Positions 16,621 through 25,324 of a stretch of 64,000 nt of DNA are shown here, piece by piece. Position 1 is the first letter of the stretch; every line of letters begins with the position of its first letter. Below the pieces are notes generated by a model. That model worked only from the letters and a program-made list of their open reading frames with translations, was not told the origin of the DNA and made no database searches. The position numbers were made by a program, and so were the translations under genes. The stretch is from Mycolicibacterium psychrotolerans (GTDB lineage: Bacteria > Actinomycetota > Actinomycetes > Mycobacteriales > Mycobacteriaceae): assembly GCF_010729305.1 (NCBI RefSeq), contig NZ_AP022574.1:5332001-5396000 (forward strand), given 5' to 3'.

Positions 16621-17769
16621 TCAGCTGCGCAGAGTCAGCACGCTGATGTCCGGCCGCGCGCCCACCCGTAGCGGGGGACCCCAGAATCCCGCCCCGCGGG
16701 TGACGTAGAGCTGGGTGTCGCGCACCGTCGACAGCCCGGCCAGGGCCGGTTGCGCCAGCTCGACGACGTAGTGGAACGGCCACATCTGGCCGCCGTGCGT
16801 GTGGCCCGACAGCTGCAGATCCACCTGCCGCTGCGCGGCCTCGGCCACCTGAACCGGCTGGTGAGCAAGCAGCACGGTCGCTGTCGCAGGATCGACGCCC
16901 CGCAGCGCCCGGTCGAAGTCCGGCGGATCCGACCGCGACTCCCCCGCGACGTCGTTGACTCCGGCCAGATCGAACGCCGCCGACCCGCGGCGGATCCGGG
17001 TGTTCTCGTTGCGCAGCACGTGCAGGCCCAGCCGTTCGAGTTCACGCAGCCACGACGCGGTGCCGTCGATGAAGTACTCGTGGTTGCCGGTGACGAAGAA
17101 CGTGCCCTCCCGGGAGACCAGGTCGGCCAGCGGCGCCGCGGCAGGCCCGAGCTGCTCGACGGTGCCGTCGACGAGGTCGCCGACGACGGCCACCAGGTCT
17201 GGCTCGGTCTCGTTGATCATCCGCACGATCCGTTCGGTGTGCGCGCGGCCCAGCAGCGGTCCGAGGTGGATGTCGGAGACCACCGCGACGCGGAACCCGT
17301 CGAAGGCCGCATCGAGCCGCGGCAATCGCACCGGCACCCGCAGCACGTCGGGCGGCCCGATCGCGGTCGCGACGCCGACGCCGGTGACACCCACCGCGGC
17401 GGCACCCGCGGCCACCGCACCGGCGCGGGCGAGGAACTGCCGCCGGTCGAGCACGGGGGCCGGTTCGGCCGGTGTGCGGCGCCGCCGCAGCCAGGCCGCC
17501 AGCCGGACCGGCTCGATGACCAGCAGCGCCAGGAACAGATAGACCAGCACGCCGAACCAGACGTAGCCCGGCCAGGCGAACCAGCCGGACTCCTCGACAC
17601 CGGCAACCCGCGGCAGTACCAGCGTGAGCACCAGCAGCGCGGTCAAGCTCAGCAGCGCCAGCGTGAGGATGCGACGCCAGCGGCCCGGTCCGGTGGTGTC
17701 CTTGATCGTCCGGAACCAGACGTAGAACGTCATCAGCCCGAGAATCGAGCCGAGAACGAGGATGAACAT
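16621..17769 (-). CDS. Membrane-anchored metallophosphoesterase
   Basis: A 382-residue protein with about three N-terminal membrane helices (1-20, 34-54, 68-90), a twin-arginine-like RRQFLARAG segment plus a hydrophobic stretch (109-135), then a calcineurin-like phosphoesterase domain with all metal motifs: DIHLG (166-170), GDLVDG (197-202), GNHEY (228-232) and GHTHGGQ (about 315). The catalytic domain is probably outside the cytoplasmic membrane. Related YkuE-like enzymes act on lipid-linked or UDP-sugar pyrophosphates; the substrate is not determined. Confidence 0.85.
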   Translation of the reverse strand: MFILVLGSILGLMTFYVWFRTIKDTTGPGRWRRILTLALLSLTALLVLTLVLPRVAGVEESGWFAWPGYVWFGVLVYLFLALLVIEPVRLAAWLRRRRTPAEPAPVLDRRQFLARAGAVAAGAAAVGVTGVGVATAIGPPDVLRVPVRLPRLDAAFDGFRVAVVSDIHLGPLLGRAHTERIVRMINETEPDLVAVVGDLVDGTVEQLGPAAAPLADLVSREGTFFVTGNHEYFIDGTASWLRELERLGLHVLRNENTRIRRGSAAFDLAGVNDVAGESRSDPPDFDRALRGVDPATATVLLAHQPVQVAEAAQRQVDLQLSGHTHGGQMWPFHYVVELAQPALAGLSTVRDTQLYVTRGAGFWGPPLRVGARPDISVLTLRS

Positions 17770-17931
17770 GTGCGTCCTTTTCGGGCGGCGCGGGCGGCTC
17801 GGGGCGGTCTCCCCAGGGTAGTGACCGCGGCCCGACCGCTACCCCGAGCAGTCACATTCGAAACACTGGTCACACCTGTCACCGCGTGGCTTCCGGGCCG
17901 GGCATGTTCGATCGCCTAATCTGCAACATCG

Positions 17932-19149
17932 ATGGCGACCTTGACGAAGATCTCGACACGCGCGTCTGCGCTGGTCACGGCCATGATGCTGGCGCTGGCC
18001 CCGGTCGCCGCCGCCCAACCCGCACCGGCGCCGGAGGCCAACACCTGCCCCTACAAGGAATCGACGCCGCCGGCGGTCGACGCGTCCGAGGTCCCTGAGT
18101 CGGGCGACCCGCCGGCACCGCTGCCGGTGCCCGCCAAGCCGATGGGCGGCGACGCGCTGTCGGGCTGCGGCGTGATCACCGCGCCGGGCACTCCGCCGCT
18201 GCCGACCGATGTGTCCGCCGAAGCCTGGCTGGTGGCCGACCTCGACAGCGGCGAGGTCATCGCCGCACGCGACCCGCACGGCCGTCACCGCCCCGCGAGC
18301 ATCATCAAGGTGCTCGTCGCGATGCAGGCCATCCGCGACCTGCCTCTGCACAAGGTCGTTGCAGGCACGCAGGACGACGCCAACGCCGAAGGCACCAAGG
18401 TCGGCGTCGGCGAAGGCGGGTTCTACTCGATCAACGACCTGCTGCACGGGTTGCTCATGCACTCGGGCAACGACGCCGCGCACGCGCTGGCGATGCAGCT
18501 GGGCGGCATGGACACCACGCTGAACAAACTCAACACCCTCGCCAGCAGGCTCGGCGCCCGCGACACCCGCGTCGCGACACCATCAGGGCTGGACGGCCCC
18601 GGCATGAGCACGTCGGCCTACGACATCGGCCTGTTCTACCGCTATGCGTGGAACAACCCCGTCTTCGCGAACATCGTTCACACCCAAGAGTTTCCGTTCC
18701 CCGGCCGCGGCGACGGCGGCTACCCGATCGAGAACGACAACAAGCTGCTGGCCAACTATCCGGGCGCACTGGGCGGCAAGACGGGTTACACCGACGACGC
18801 CGGGCAGACGTTCGTCGGCGCCGCCGACCACGACGGGCGGCGCCTGGTCGCGGTGCTGATGCGCGGCACCCGCCAGCCGATCGCGCCGTGGGAACAGGCC
18901 GCACACCTGCTCGACTACGGGTTCGCCACCGCGCCGGGCACCAAGGTGGGCACGCTGATCGAACCCGATCCGTCGCTGGCAGCGCCCAAGGCCGATCCCG
19001 CCGCCGCGGCGACAACGAACAAGGCCAGCGCCGCGCTGCCGGACGTCGACGCGATGCCGGTGCGGGTCGGGGTGGGCGTCGTCGGCTCCATCATCGTGTT
19101 CAGCCTCATGATGGGGGCGCGGGCGCTCAACCGCAGGCCGCAGCACTAA
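17932..19149 (+). CDS. dacB: D-alanyl-D-alanine carboxypeptidase, DacB1-like
   Basis: A 405-residue low-molecular-weight penicillin-binding protein that trims pentapeptide stems in peptidoglycan. It has a signal peptide (1-28), SxxK motif SIIK (Ser123, Lys126), SGN (178-180) and KTG (283-285), all intact, and a C-terminal membrane helix (about 372-395) that anchors it outside the cell membrane. A proline-rich linker (40-90) precedes the catalytic domain. The stop overlaps the convergent yhjD stop by four bases. Confidence 0.9.
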   Translation: MATLTKISTRASALVTAMMLALAPVAAAQPAPAPEANTCPYKESTPPAVDASEVPESGDPPAPLPVPAKPMGGDALSGCGVITAPGTPPLPTDVSAEAWLVADLDSGEVIAARDPHGRHRPASIIKVLVAMQAIRDLPLHKVVAGTQDDANAEGTKVGVGEGGFYSINDLLHGLLMHSGNDAAHALAMQLGGMDTTLNKLNTLASRLGARDTRVATPSGLDGPGMSTSAYDIGLFYRYAWNNPVFANIVHTQEFPFPGRGDGGYPIENDNKLLANYPGALGGKTGYTDDAGQTFVGAADHDGRRLVAVLMRGTRQPIAPWEQAAHLLDYGFATAPGTKVGTLIEPDPSLAAPKADPAAAATTNKASAALPDVDAMPVRVGVGVVGSIIVFSLMMGARALNRRPQH

Positions 19150-20186
19150 CGGTCACGCCGCCGCGAGAAGCTCAGCGCGCCCAGCGCTCCCGCCGCTGCC
19201 GCGACGCCTGCCTGCCACGGGGCCAGACCCGGCCGGGTGATGATGCGGTTGCGGATGACCGCCGGGCCCGGCGCCGGGATCGGCGCTTCGACCATGTTCT
19301 CCGATGCGGTGGCAGCCCACGCGGTGGAGAACAGGATCAGCCGCGCGGTGATGTAGGCGAACACCATCAGACCGAGCACCGGCCCGAACGTCGCGCCGGC
19401 GGGGCCATTGACGACCGAGCGCAGATAAACGGCGCCGACCATCTTGAAGACCTCGAACGCCACGGCGGCCAGCAGCCCGGCCCGCATACTGCTCCGGAAA
19501 CCGACCGACTCGCGGGGCAGGCGGGCGATCACCAACGTGAAGAACATCCAGGACACCAGCACCGACACCAGGATGGAGGCCACCCGGAACAACACGCTGA
19601 GCAGCTTCGTCTCCTCCAGACCGATCAGCTCGAAGAGGTTCTTCATCACGGATTTGTTGCTCAGCGCGGAGAGCGCCACCGTGACGGCGATGGCCACGAA
19701 TGCAGAGAGCAGCGCCACCAGGTCGGACAGCTTGGTCTTGAGGAAACCGGGCGTCTCGTCACGGAAGAGGCCCCACATCTGGCTGAGCGCCTCGCGCAGG
19801 TTGGCCATCCAGCCCAGGCCCGCCCACGCGGCGGTCAACAGACCGATGACGCCGACCGAGGTGCGCGATGCGATCGCGGAGTCCATCAGTTGGACGAGTT
19901 GCTGCCCGAGCTCGCCGCTGACCGACGACCTGACTCTGGTTTCCAGGTCATCGAGCAATTCCGGCTGACCGGCCAGCACGAAGCCGCCGATCGAGAAACC
20001 CACCATCAGCAGTGGGAACAACGCGAAGATCGTGAAGTAGGTGATGCCCGCGGCGTAGAAGTCGCCCTTGCTGTCGTTGTAGCGCTGCTGGGCCCGCATC
20101 ACGTGGTCGAACCAGGGCATCCGGGCCCGCAGCCGGTCGAGGACGCCGGGCTTCTCTTCGGGCGGTGAGCTCTCCGGCGCGGTCAT
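19146..20186 (-). CDS. yhjD: YhjD/YihY-family inner membrane protein
   Basis: A 346-residue polytopic protein of the BrkB/YihY family with about six helices (FYAAGITYFTIFALFPLLMVGFS and later segments). Members are proposed transporters or envelope proteins, previously misannotated as RNase BN. The ATG at 20186 has GGAGG upstream and lies 16 bases after trpS, so the two are probably one operon, as in M. tuberculosis Rv3336c-Rv3335c (recalled). Confidence 0.85.
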   Translation of the reverse strand: MTAPESSPPEEKPGVLDRLRARMPWFDHVMRAQQRYNDSKGDFYAAGITYFTIFALFPLLMVGFSIGGFVLAGQPELLDDLETRVRSSVSGELGQQLVQLMDSAIASRTSVGVIGLLTAAWAGLGWMANLREALSQMWGLFRDETPGFLKTKLSDLVALLSAFVAIAVTVALSALSNKSVMKNLFELIGLEETKLLSVLFRVASILVSVLVSWMFFTLVIARLPRESVGFRSSMRAGLLAAVAFEVFKMVGAVYLRSVVNGPAGATFGPVLGLMVFAYITARLILFSTAWAATASENMVEAPIPAPGPAVIRNRIITRPGLAPWQAGVAAAAGALGALSFSRRRDR

Positions 20187-20202
20187 CGGGGCCTCCTCGG
20201 GG

Positions 20203-21216
20203 CTAGCGCGGTGCCAGGAACCCCAGCCGGTCGTATACCCGGCGAAGCGTCCGCCCAGACACCTCGCGCGCCCGCTGCGCGCCGGCCGCCAGCACATTCT
20301 CCAGTTCGGCCGGGTCGTCGAGCAACTCGTCGACCCGGGCCTTGATCGGCGTGACGAACTCGACGACCGCGTCGGCGGTCTCCTTCTTCAGGTCGCCGTA
20401 GCCGCGGCCGGCGTATCCCTCGACGAGCTTGTCGATGTCGGCCCCGGTGACCGCGGACTGGATGGTGAGCAGATTCGACACCCCGGGTTTGGCCTCGGGG
20501 TCGAAGCGGATCTCGCGCTCGCTGTCGGTGACCGCGGACCGGATCTTCTTGGCGGTGCGCGCCGGATCGTCGAGCAGGCTGATCAGCCCGGCGTCGGTGG
20601 CCGCCGACTTGCTCATCTTGGCCGTCGGGTCGGCGAGGTCGTAGATCTTGGCGGTCGCCTTGGGGATCATCGGTTCGGGGATGACGAAGGTGTCGGGGAA
20701 CCGGGCGTTGAACCGCTGCGCGACGTCGCGGGCGAGTTCGAGGTGCTGGCGCTGGTCCTCGCCGACGGGCACCAGCTCGGTGTCGTAGAGCAGCACGTCG
20801 GCGGCCATCAGGATCGGATAGGTGAAGAGGCCCACCGTCTGCGCGTCGGCGCCGTGCTTGGCCGACTTGTCCTTGAACTGCGTCATCCGCGACGCCTGCC
20901 CGAATCCGGTGAAACACCCCAGCACCCAAGCCAATTCGGAATGCTCGGGCACATGGCTCTGGACGAACACGGTCGCCCGGGCGGGGTCGACCCCCAGGGC
21001 GAGGTACTGCGCGGCGGTGGCCAGCGTGCGCCGCCGCAGCGTCGCGGGATCCTGCGCCAGCGTGATGGCGTGCAGATCCACCACGCAGAAGTACGCGTCG
21101 TGACCGTCCTGCAGGCCCACCCACTGCGCCACCGCGCCCAGCGCGTTGCCCAGATGCAGAGAGTCGGAGGTGGGTTGCGCGCCGGAGAAGACGACGGGCT
21201 TGGCTGCGGTACTCAT
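20203..21216 (-). CDS. trpS: Tryptophanyl-tRNA synthetase
   Basis: A 337-residue class I aminoacyl-tRNA synthetase charging tRNA-Trp. The HIGH-type motif reads HLGN (21-24) and KMSKS is at 200-204. Length and the QFKDKSAKHG segment match bacterial TrpRS. It heads a short operon with yhjD. No T-box or leader is visible in the short gap behind it. Confidence 0.95.
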   Translation of the reverse strand: MSTAAKPVVFSGAQPTSDSLHLGNALGAVAQWVGLQDGHDAYFCVVDLHAITLAQDPATLRRRTLATAAQYLALGVDPARATVFVQSHVPEHSELAWVLGCFTGFGQASRMTQFKDKSAKHGADAQTVGLFTYPILMAADVLLYDTELVPVGEDQRQHLELARDVAQRFNARFPDTFVIPEPMIPKATAKIYDLADPTAKMSKSAATDAGLISLLDDPARTAKKIRSAVTDSEREIRFDPEAKPGVSNLLTIQSAVTGADIDKLVEGYAGRGYGDLKKETADAVVEFVTPIKARVDELLDDPAELENVLAAGAQRAREVSGRTLRRVYDRLGFLAPR

Positions 21217-21232
21217 GGTGAGGACCAGTTTT

Positions 21233-21673
21233 TCATGGGGGCCCGCTGTTTCCGTCGGCGGCCATCCGACGCAGTGCGCTCAGGAACACACGCCGCTCCT
21301 CGGCGCCGAGCAGGCCGAGCCAGCGCTCCTCGCCGCGCTGGATCTGCGCCTGCGCCGCATCCTTGACGCGCCGCCCCCGCTCGGTGATGCGCAGCAACCG
21401 CGCACGTCGGTCCTCCGGGTCGGGCACGCGTTCGATGTGGCCGCTGTGCTGAAGGTCGTCGAGGGTCCGGATGATGCGGGTCTTGTCGGCGTTGATGGAC
21501 TCGGCCAACGCGGCCTGGGTGCGCACCTCGCCCCTGTCGAGCGCGCAGAGCACGACGTAGCCCCACATCGTCAGGCCGTGCGCGGCCAGCACCGGCTCCT
21601 CGGCGGCGATCAACCCCCGCATGAGCGGCGCCAGGAGCGCGGCCAGGTCGGCGCGGCGAGGTGAGGAACCCAC
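21233..21673 (-). CDS. MarR family regulator
   Basis: A winged-helix repressor of about 146 residues with the core motif ALAESINADKTRIIRTLDDLQHSG and wing DPEDRRARLLRIT. I favour the GTG at 21673 (VGSSPRRADL...) because the longer frame from the ATG at 21719 would translate the operator palindrome into a non-family N-terminus. It diverges from a DinB-like gene, and the palindrome between them is its likely binding site. Confidence 0.85.
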   Translation of the reverse strand: MGSSPRRADLAALLAPLMRGLIAAEEPVLAAHGLTMWGYVVLCALDRGEVRTQAALAESINADKTRIIRTLDDLQHSGHIERVPDPEDRRARLLRITERGRRVKDAAQAQIQRGEERWLGLLGAEERRVFLSALRRMAADGNSGPP

Positions 21674-21694
21674 CCGAGGAGCGTAAGCGTTGCG

Positions 21695-21720
21695 ATATCG
21701 TATGCGCGCGCATATCATAT
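21695..21720. promoter_or_regulatory. MarR operator palindrome
   Basis: A 26-base near-palindrome with a perfect 14-base core, TATGCGCGCGCATA (21701-21714), flanked by ATATCG and TCATAT (4 of 6 matching). It lies between marR and the divergent gene and reaches the first possible ATG (21719) of the latter. MarR proteins bind palindromes of this size. Confidence 0.65.
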
Positions 21721-22336
21721 GCGTATGCCTACTTTTTCTCCTCAGCACCGCACCGCCGTCGACGCCTCGATCGAGGTCGTCGCCGGCGTCCGCAGCACCG
21801 ACCTCGACCGGACCACCCCGTGCGCCGGATGGACGCTGGCCGATCTGCTCGCCCACATGACCGCGCAACACCGCGGGTTCGCCGCCGCCGCACGCGGCCA
21901 CGGGGCCGACGCCGACGTGTGGCGCCCCGAACCGCTGGCCGAGGCGATCGCCGCCGATCCGGTGGGCACCTACACCGCGGCGGCCCGCGACGTCCTCGCG
22001 GCGTTCGCAACCCCCGGCGCGGACGAGGCGCTGTTCGCGCTGCCGGAGTTCGGCCCCGACGTCACCGTCGCCGGCGAGACGGCGATGGGGTTCCACTTCG
22101 TCGACTACGTGGTGCACGGCTGGGACGTCGCCGCGTCGCTGGGCAGGGCGTTCACGCTGCCCGACGACGTCATCGCCGCCGTCACGCCGCTGACGCTGGC
22201 TGTTCCCGACGGCGACTTCCGCGACGCCGACCCCTCCCCGTTCGCGCGGGCGCTGCCGCCCGCCGACGGCGACGGGTTGGCCCGGTTGCTGCGCCACCTC
22301 GGACGCTCCCCGGACTGGAGCCCCGCCCCCCGGTAG
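21719..22336 (+). CDS. TIGR03086/DinB-like metal-binding protein (maleylpyruvate isomerase N-terminal fold)
   Basis: A 205-residue protein of the mycothiol-dependent maleylpyruvate isomerase/DinB group. It has the helix start DRTTPCAGWTLADLLAHM and the FVDYVVHGWDVA segment, whose histidines are the usual metal ligands. Family members often use mycothiol or bacillithiol in detoxification; the substrate is unknown. The start is at 21719 or, more likely, the ATG at 21725, which lies just outside the operator. It is 11 bases ahead of the secreted lipase gene and probably regulated by the divergent MarR. Confidence 0.75.
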   Translation: MRMPTFSPQHRTAVDASIEVVAGVRSTDLDRTTPCAGWTLADLLAHMTAQHRGFAAAARGHGADADVWRPEPLAEAIAADPVGTYTAAARDVLAAFATPGADEALFALPEFGPDVTVAGETAMGFHFVDYVVHGWDVAASLGRAFTLPDDVIAAVTPLTLAVPDGDFRDADPSPFARALPPADGDGLARLLRHLGRSPDWSPAPR

Positions 22337-22347
22337 TCTTCGCGCGC

Positions 22348-23367
22348 ATGCGGGGGTTGATCGTCATGGTGGTCACGGTGGTGATCGCGGCGCTTCTCGG
22401 CACCGGGTCCGCACACGCCCAGCTCGGCCGCGCGGTCGTCATCGTCTCCGGCGGTGACGCGGTCAGCCCGTTCACCACCCCCGACGACGCGTGCCGGTCC
22501 GGTCTGGCCGCCGGAAACACCGACACCGCGCTGCGGGAGAACCTGCTCGCCGCAGGCCACACCGTCTACACCTCCCCGGCGATGGCGGGCCGCGGCCCGG
22601 TGATCGATCAGAGCGGGTTCGGGGCATTCGGCGACTGCCCGATCACCCTGCCCGACACCATGACCGTCGACTCGACGGCATCGATCGACCTGGCCGGCGA
22701 GCATCTCGCCCGGTTCCTCACCCATCTGCACGACACGCGCGGTGTGAACGTCGTCGACGTCGTCGGCCACTCGATGGGCGGGCTGTACTCACGGGCGGCG
22801 TTCCGGGTGCTGCAGAGCCTCGGCTCGCCGATCCGCATCCGCTCGCTGACCACGCTGGGCACGCCGTGGGAGGGATCGTTCCTGTCCGACTACGCCAACG
22901 GCATCACGACGCTGGCCGACTGCGCCGGCGACGCCTACTGCGAGAAGGCGTCCCTGGCGATGGCCGAGGAGGTGACGCGGCTGCAGGCCGGGTCGGGTCG
23001 CGAGGTCAACCAGGGCTACCTGATGGGTCCGCAGGGATGGAACGAGTTTCAGGCCGGCGTCCTCGATGGGATTCCCGTCGTCGTCGTCGGCGGGGCCCGG
23101 TTCGCCCGCCCGGCACCGGTCGATCCGATGGTCTGGCCCAACGACGGCATCGTGTCGAATCGCAGCGCGCTGGCCACCGACATCAGCGACCGCGTCCTGC
23201 CGCACCGGCGCTGCGTGTCCTTCGATGACACCCACAGCATCTTCGTCGCCGACTCGGTGGGTCTGCCATGGGAGACCGGGCTGACGTGGGATCCGCGGGT
23301 GTTCGACGTGGTGCGCTCGGCGATCGACGGCGCCGACGGGCCGCTGCCCACTCGGCAAGGTTGCTGA
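22348..23367 (+). CDS. Secreted lipase/esterase (alpha/beta hydrolase)
   Basis: A 339-residue exported hydrolase. The signal peptide (MRGLIVMVVTVVIAALLG, cleavage after AHA near 24) is followed by a lipase fold with GHSMGG around nucleophile Ser142 and a DDTHSIF segment near 297 supplying the histidine. Paired cysteines suggest disulfides. It resembles triacylglycerol lipase/LipA-type acyl hydrolases. The start was moved to the ATG at 22348, which gives the clean signal peptide, although the frame is open far upstream. Confidence 0.8.
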   Translation: MRGLIVMVVTVVIAALLGTGSAHAQLGRAVVIVSGGDAVSPFTTPDDACRSGLAAGNTDTALRENLLAAGHTVYTSPAMAGRGPVIDQSGFGAFGDCPITLPDTMTVDSTASIDLAGEHLARFLTHLHDTRGVNVVDVVGHSMGGLYSRAAFRVLQSLGSPIRIRSLTTLGTPWEGSFLSDYANGITTLADCAGDAYCEKASLAMAEEVTRLQAGSGREVNQGYLMGPQGWNEFQAGVLDGIPVVVVGGARFARPAPVDPMVWPNDGIVSNRSALATDISDRVLPHRRCVSFDDTHSIFVADSVGLPWETGLTWDPRVFDVVRSAIDGADGPLPTRQGC

Positions 23368-23416
23368 GCGGTTTGGGCGTGGTTATCGACGCTGGGCGAC
23401 GACAAACACGCCGAAA

Positions 23417-24229
23417 TCACGCGTAGGTGACGGTCACGGGGCAGTGATCGGACCAGCGCAGCGCGTACGCCGCAGGGCGCTCGGTCTGCACCGCCGCCAC
23501 CCGGGCAGCCAGCGCCGGAGTGGCGAGCTGATAGTCGATGCGCCATCCCGCGTCGTTGTCGAACGCCTTGCCGCGCCACGACCACCACGCATACGGTCCC
23601 GCCACCCCGGGGTGCGCGGCCCGCACGACGTCGACCCAGCCGGTGGCCAGCAGCTCGGTCAGCCACCGGCGTTCCTCGGGCAGGAAGCCCGCCTTCTTGA
23701 CGTTGCCCTTCCAGTTCTTGATGTCGTTCTCGGTGTGGGCGATGTTCCAGTCGCCACCGAGCACCACGTCGCGGCCCGCACCCAGCAGGGCAGCCATCCG
23801 ATCGGCCACCGCGGCCATGAACCGCTCCTTCTCGCGCTGCCGCTCGGGGTCGGCCTCCCCGGTCGGGAAGTACACACTGCCCACCGTCACCCCGGCCGTG
23901 TCGACCTCGATGTAGCGTCCGTGGCAAGCGAATTCGTCTGCACCGCAGCCGATCCGGACGTCGTCGTGCGGCGTGCGGGACAGCACCGCGACGCCATTGC
24001 GGCCCTTGACGTGCGGCGCGGCCGACGCGAGGTGCCAGCCCTCGGCGAGCACCGGGGCCAGCGCGTCGGCCAGCTGCTCGTCGTCGGCGCGGGTCTCCTG
24101 CAGGCACACCACGTCCCCGGTGGTCTGCGAGAACCACGGAAGCAGGCCGCGGTTGTCCTCGGAGCGCTGCTTGACCGCCGCGCGGATGCCGTTGACGTTG
24201 ACGGTGCTGACCGTGATGGGACGCGTCAC
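23417..24229 (-). CDS. xthA: Exodeoxyribonuclease III family AP endonuclease
   Basis: A 270-residue Mg2+-dependent exonuclease/endonuclease/phosphatase-fold enzyme for base-excision repair. Active-site residues are visible in NVNGIR (about 11-16), CLQETRA (Glu45), GGDWNIAH (about 150) and the terminal SDHCPV. The GTG at 24229 is chosen because the family begins just before the first beta strand; the frame is open upstream without homology. Confidence 0.9.
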   Translation of the reverse strand: MTRPITVSTVNVNGIRAAVKQRSEDNRGLLPWFSQTTGDVVCLQETRADDEQLADALAPVLAEGWHLASAAPHVKGRNGVAVLSRTPHDDVRIGCGADEFACHGRYIEVDTAGVTVGSVYFPTGEADPERQREKERFMAAVADRMAALLGAGRDVVLGGDWNIAHTENDIKNWKGNVKKAGFLPEERRWLTELLATGWVDVVRAAHPGVAGPYAWWSWRGKAFDNDAGWRIDYQLATPALAARVAAVQTERPAAYALRWSDHCPVTVTYA

Positions 24230-24290
24230 GGCCGTCGACCCTAGCGGCCGTTCTTGCGGTACCGCCGGTATCACCTTAATGTCGGGCGCT

Positions 24291-25121
24291 ATGAGGCAAC
24301 GCGAACCGATCCACCTGGGCTCCGGGGAGCCGGTGCTGCTGCTGCACCCGTTCATGATGTCGCAGAACGTGTGGAAGAACGTCGCGCCCGCACTCGCCGA
24401 GACCGGCCGCTACGAGGTGTTCGCCCCCACAATGGCGGGCCACAACGGCGGCCGCAAGAACCGGTCCTGGCTGCTCGACACTGCCACGCTGGCCGACGAC
24501 GTCGAGCGCTGGCTCGACGAGATCGGCTGGGACACCGCCCACATCGTCGGCAACTCGCTCGGCGGCTGGGTGGCCTTCGAACTCGAGCGCCGCAACCGGG
24601 CGCGGTCCTTGATGGGTATCGCGCCTGCCGGGGGCTGGCACCGCTGGACACCGGCCAAGTACGAGATCGTGTTCAAGTTCGTGATGGGCTTCCCGGTGTG
24701 GCTGACCGCGAAGGCGCTCGGCCCGCGCGCGGCGCGGCTGCCCGGCGCCCGCGCGGCGGCGAGCGTCCCGTGCAGCGCCGCCCGCGACGGCATCAGCGAC
24801 GAGGACATGCTCGACATCATCGACGACGTCACCCACTGCCCCGCCTACTACCAGCTGCTGGTCAAGGCGCTGCTGATGCCGGGGCTGATGGAGCTCGCCG
24901 ACACCGGCATCCCGACCTCGCTGGTGGTCTGCGAAAAGGACCGGGTGCTACCGCACCCGCGATTCACCAACCACTTCCGCAAGCACCTGCCCCGTGATGT
25001 CCAGTTCACCGAACTCGACGGCGTCGGGCACATCCCGATGTTCGAGGCGCCGGAGCGGATCGCCGGAGTGATCCGCGACTTCCTCGACGAGCAGACGGGC
25101 TCGCAGCGCGCCATCGGCTGA
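24291..25121 (+). CDS. Alpha/beta fold hydrolase
   Basis: A 276-residue cytoplasmic hydrolase. Nucleophile Ser89 lies in GNSLGG, the acid is in VVCEKDRVLP, and the histidine in GVGHIPM (about 250). An LLLHPF motif replaces the HG oxyanion start. It corresponds in position to Rv3338 (recalled). Substrate unknown. It is followed by a short terminator hairpin. Confidence 0.8.
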   Translation: MRQREPIHLGSGEPVLLLHPFMMSQNVWKNVAPALAETGRYEVFAPTMAGHNGGRKNRSWLLDTATLADDVERWLDEIGWDTAHIVGNSLGGWVAFELERRNRARSLMGIAPAGGWHRWTPAKYEIVFKFVMGFPVWLTAKALGPRAARLPGARAAASVPCSAARDGISDEDMLDIIDDVTHCPAYYQLLVKALLMPGLMELADTGIPTSLVVCEKDRVLPHPRFTNHFRKHLPRDVQFTELDGVGHIPMFEAPERIAGVIRDFLDEQTGSQRAIG

Positions 25122-25129
25122 ACCCGGTG

Positions 25130-25149
25130 GCACCCGGTCGCCCGGGTGC
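25130..25149 (+). terminator. Hairpin terminator after alpha/beta hydrolase
   Basis: The stem GCACCCGG (25130-25137) pairs with CCGGGTGC (25142-25149) around a four-base loop and is followed by GTTATTCTT. It lies nine bases after the hydrolase stop and upstream of the riboswitch, separating the two transcripts. Confidence 0.6.
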
Positions 25150-25164
25150 GTTATTCTTCGAAAC

Positions 25165-25285
25165 GGTTCTGAGTGCCAGCGCACAGCCCCGGCTTGCTGG
25201 CCGGCAACCCTCCAACCGCGGTGGGGTGCCCCGGGTGACGACCAGGTTGAGTAGCCGATTCCGGCTATAAGGCAAGCGCGGGTCC
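25165..25285 (+). promoter_or_regulatory. SAM-IV riboswitch ahead of metY
   Basis: The segment matches the actinobacterial SAM-IV riboswitch I know from upstream of metY/metC: GAGTGCCAGC, the CCCCGGCTTGCTGGCCGG helix, CAACCCTCC, GGTGGGGTGCCCCGGGTGA, the GGTTGAGTAGCC pseudoknot region and the closing GGCAAGCGCGGGTC. High S-adenosylmethionine should repress the downstream methionine genes. A small hairpin, AACGGG/CCCGTT (25293-25307), lies just before the GGAGGAG Shine-Dalgarno, consistent with translational control. Confidence 0.9.
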
Positions 25286-25324
25286 GCCGTGAAACGGGCC
25301 CCCCGTTCATGGAGGAGACATCGA

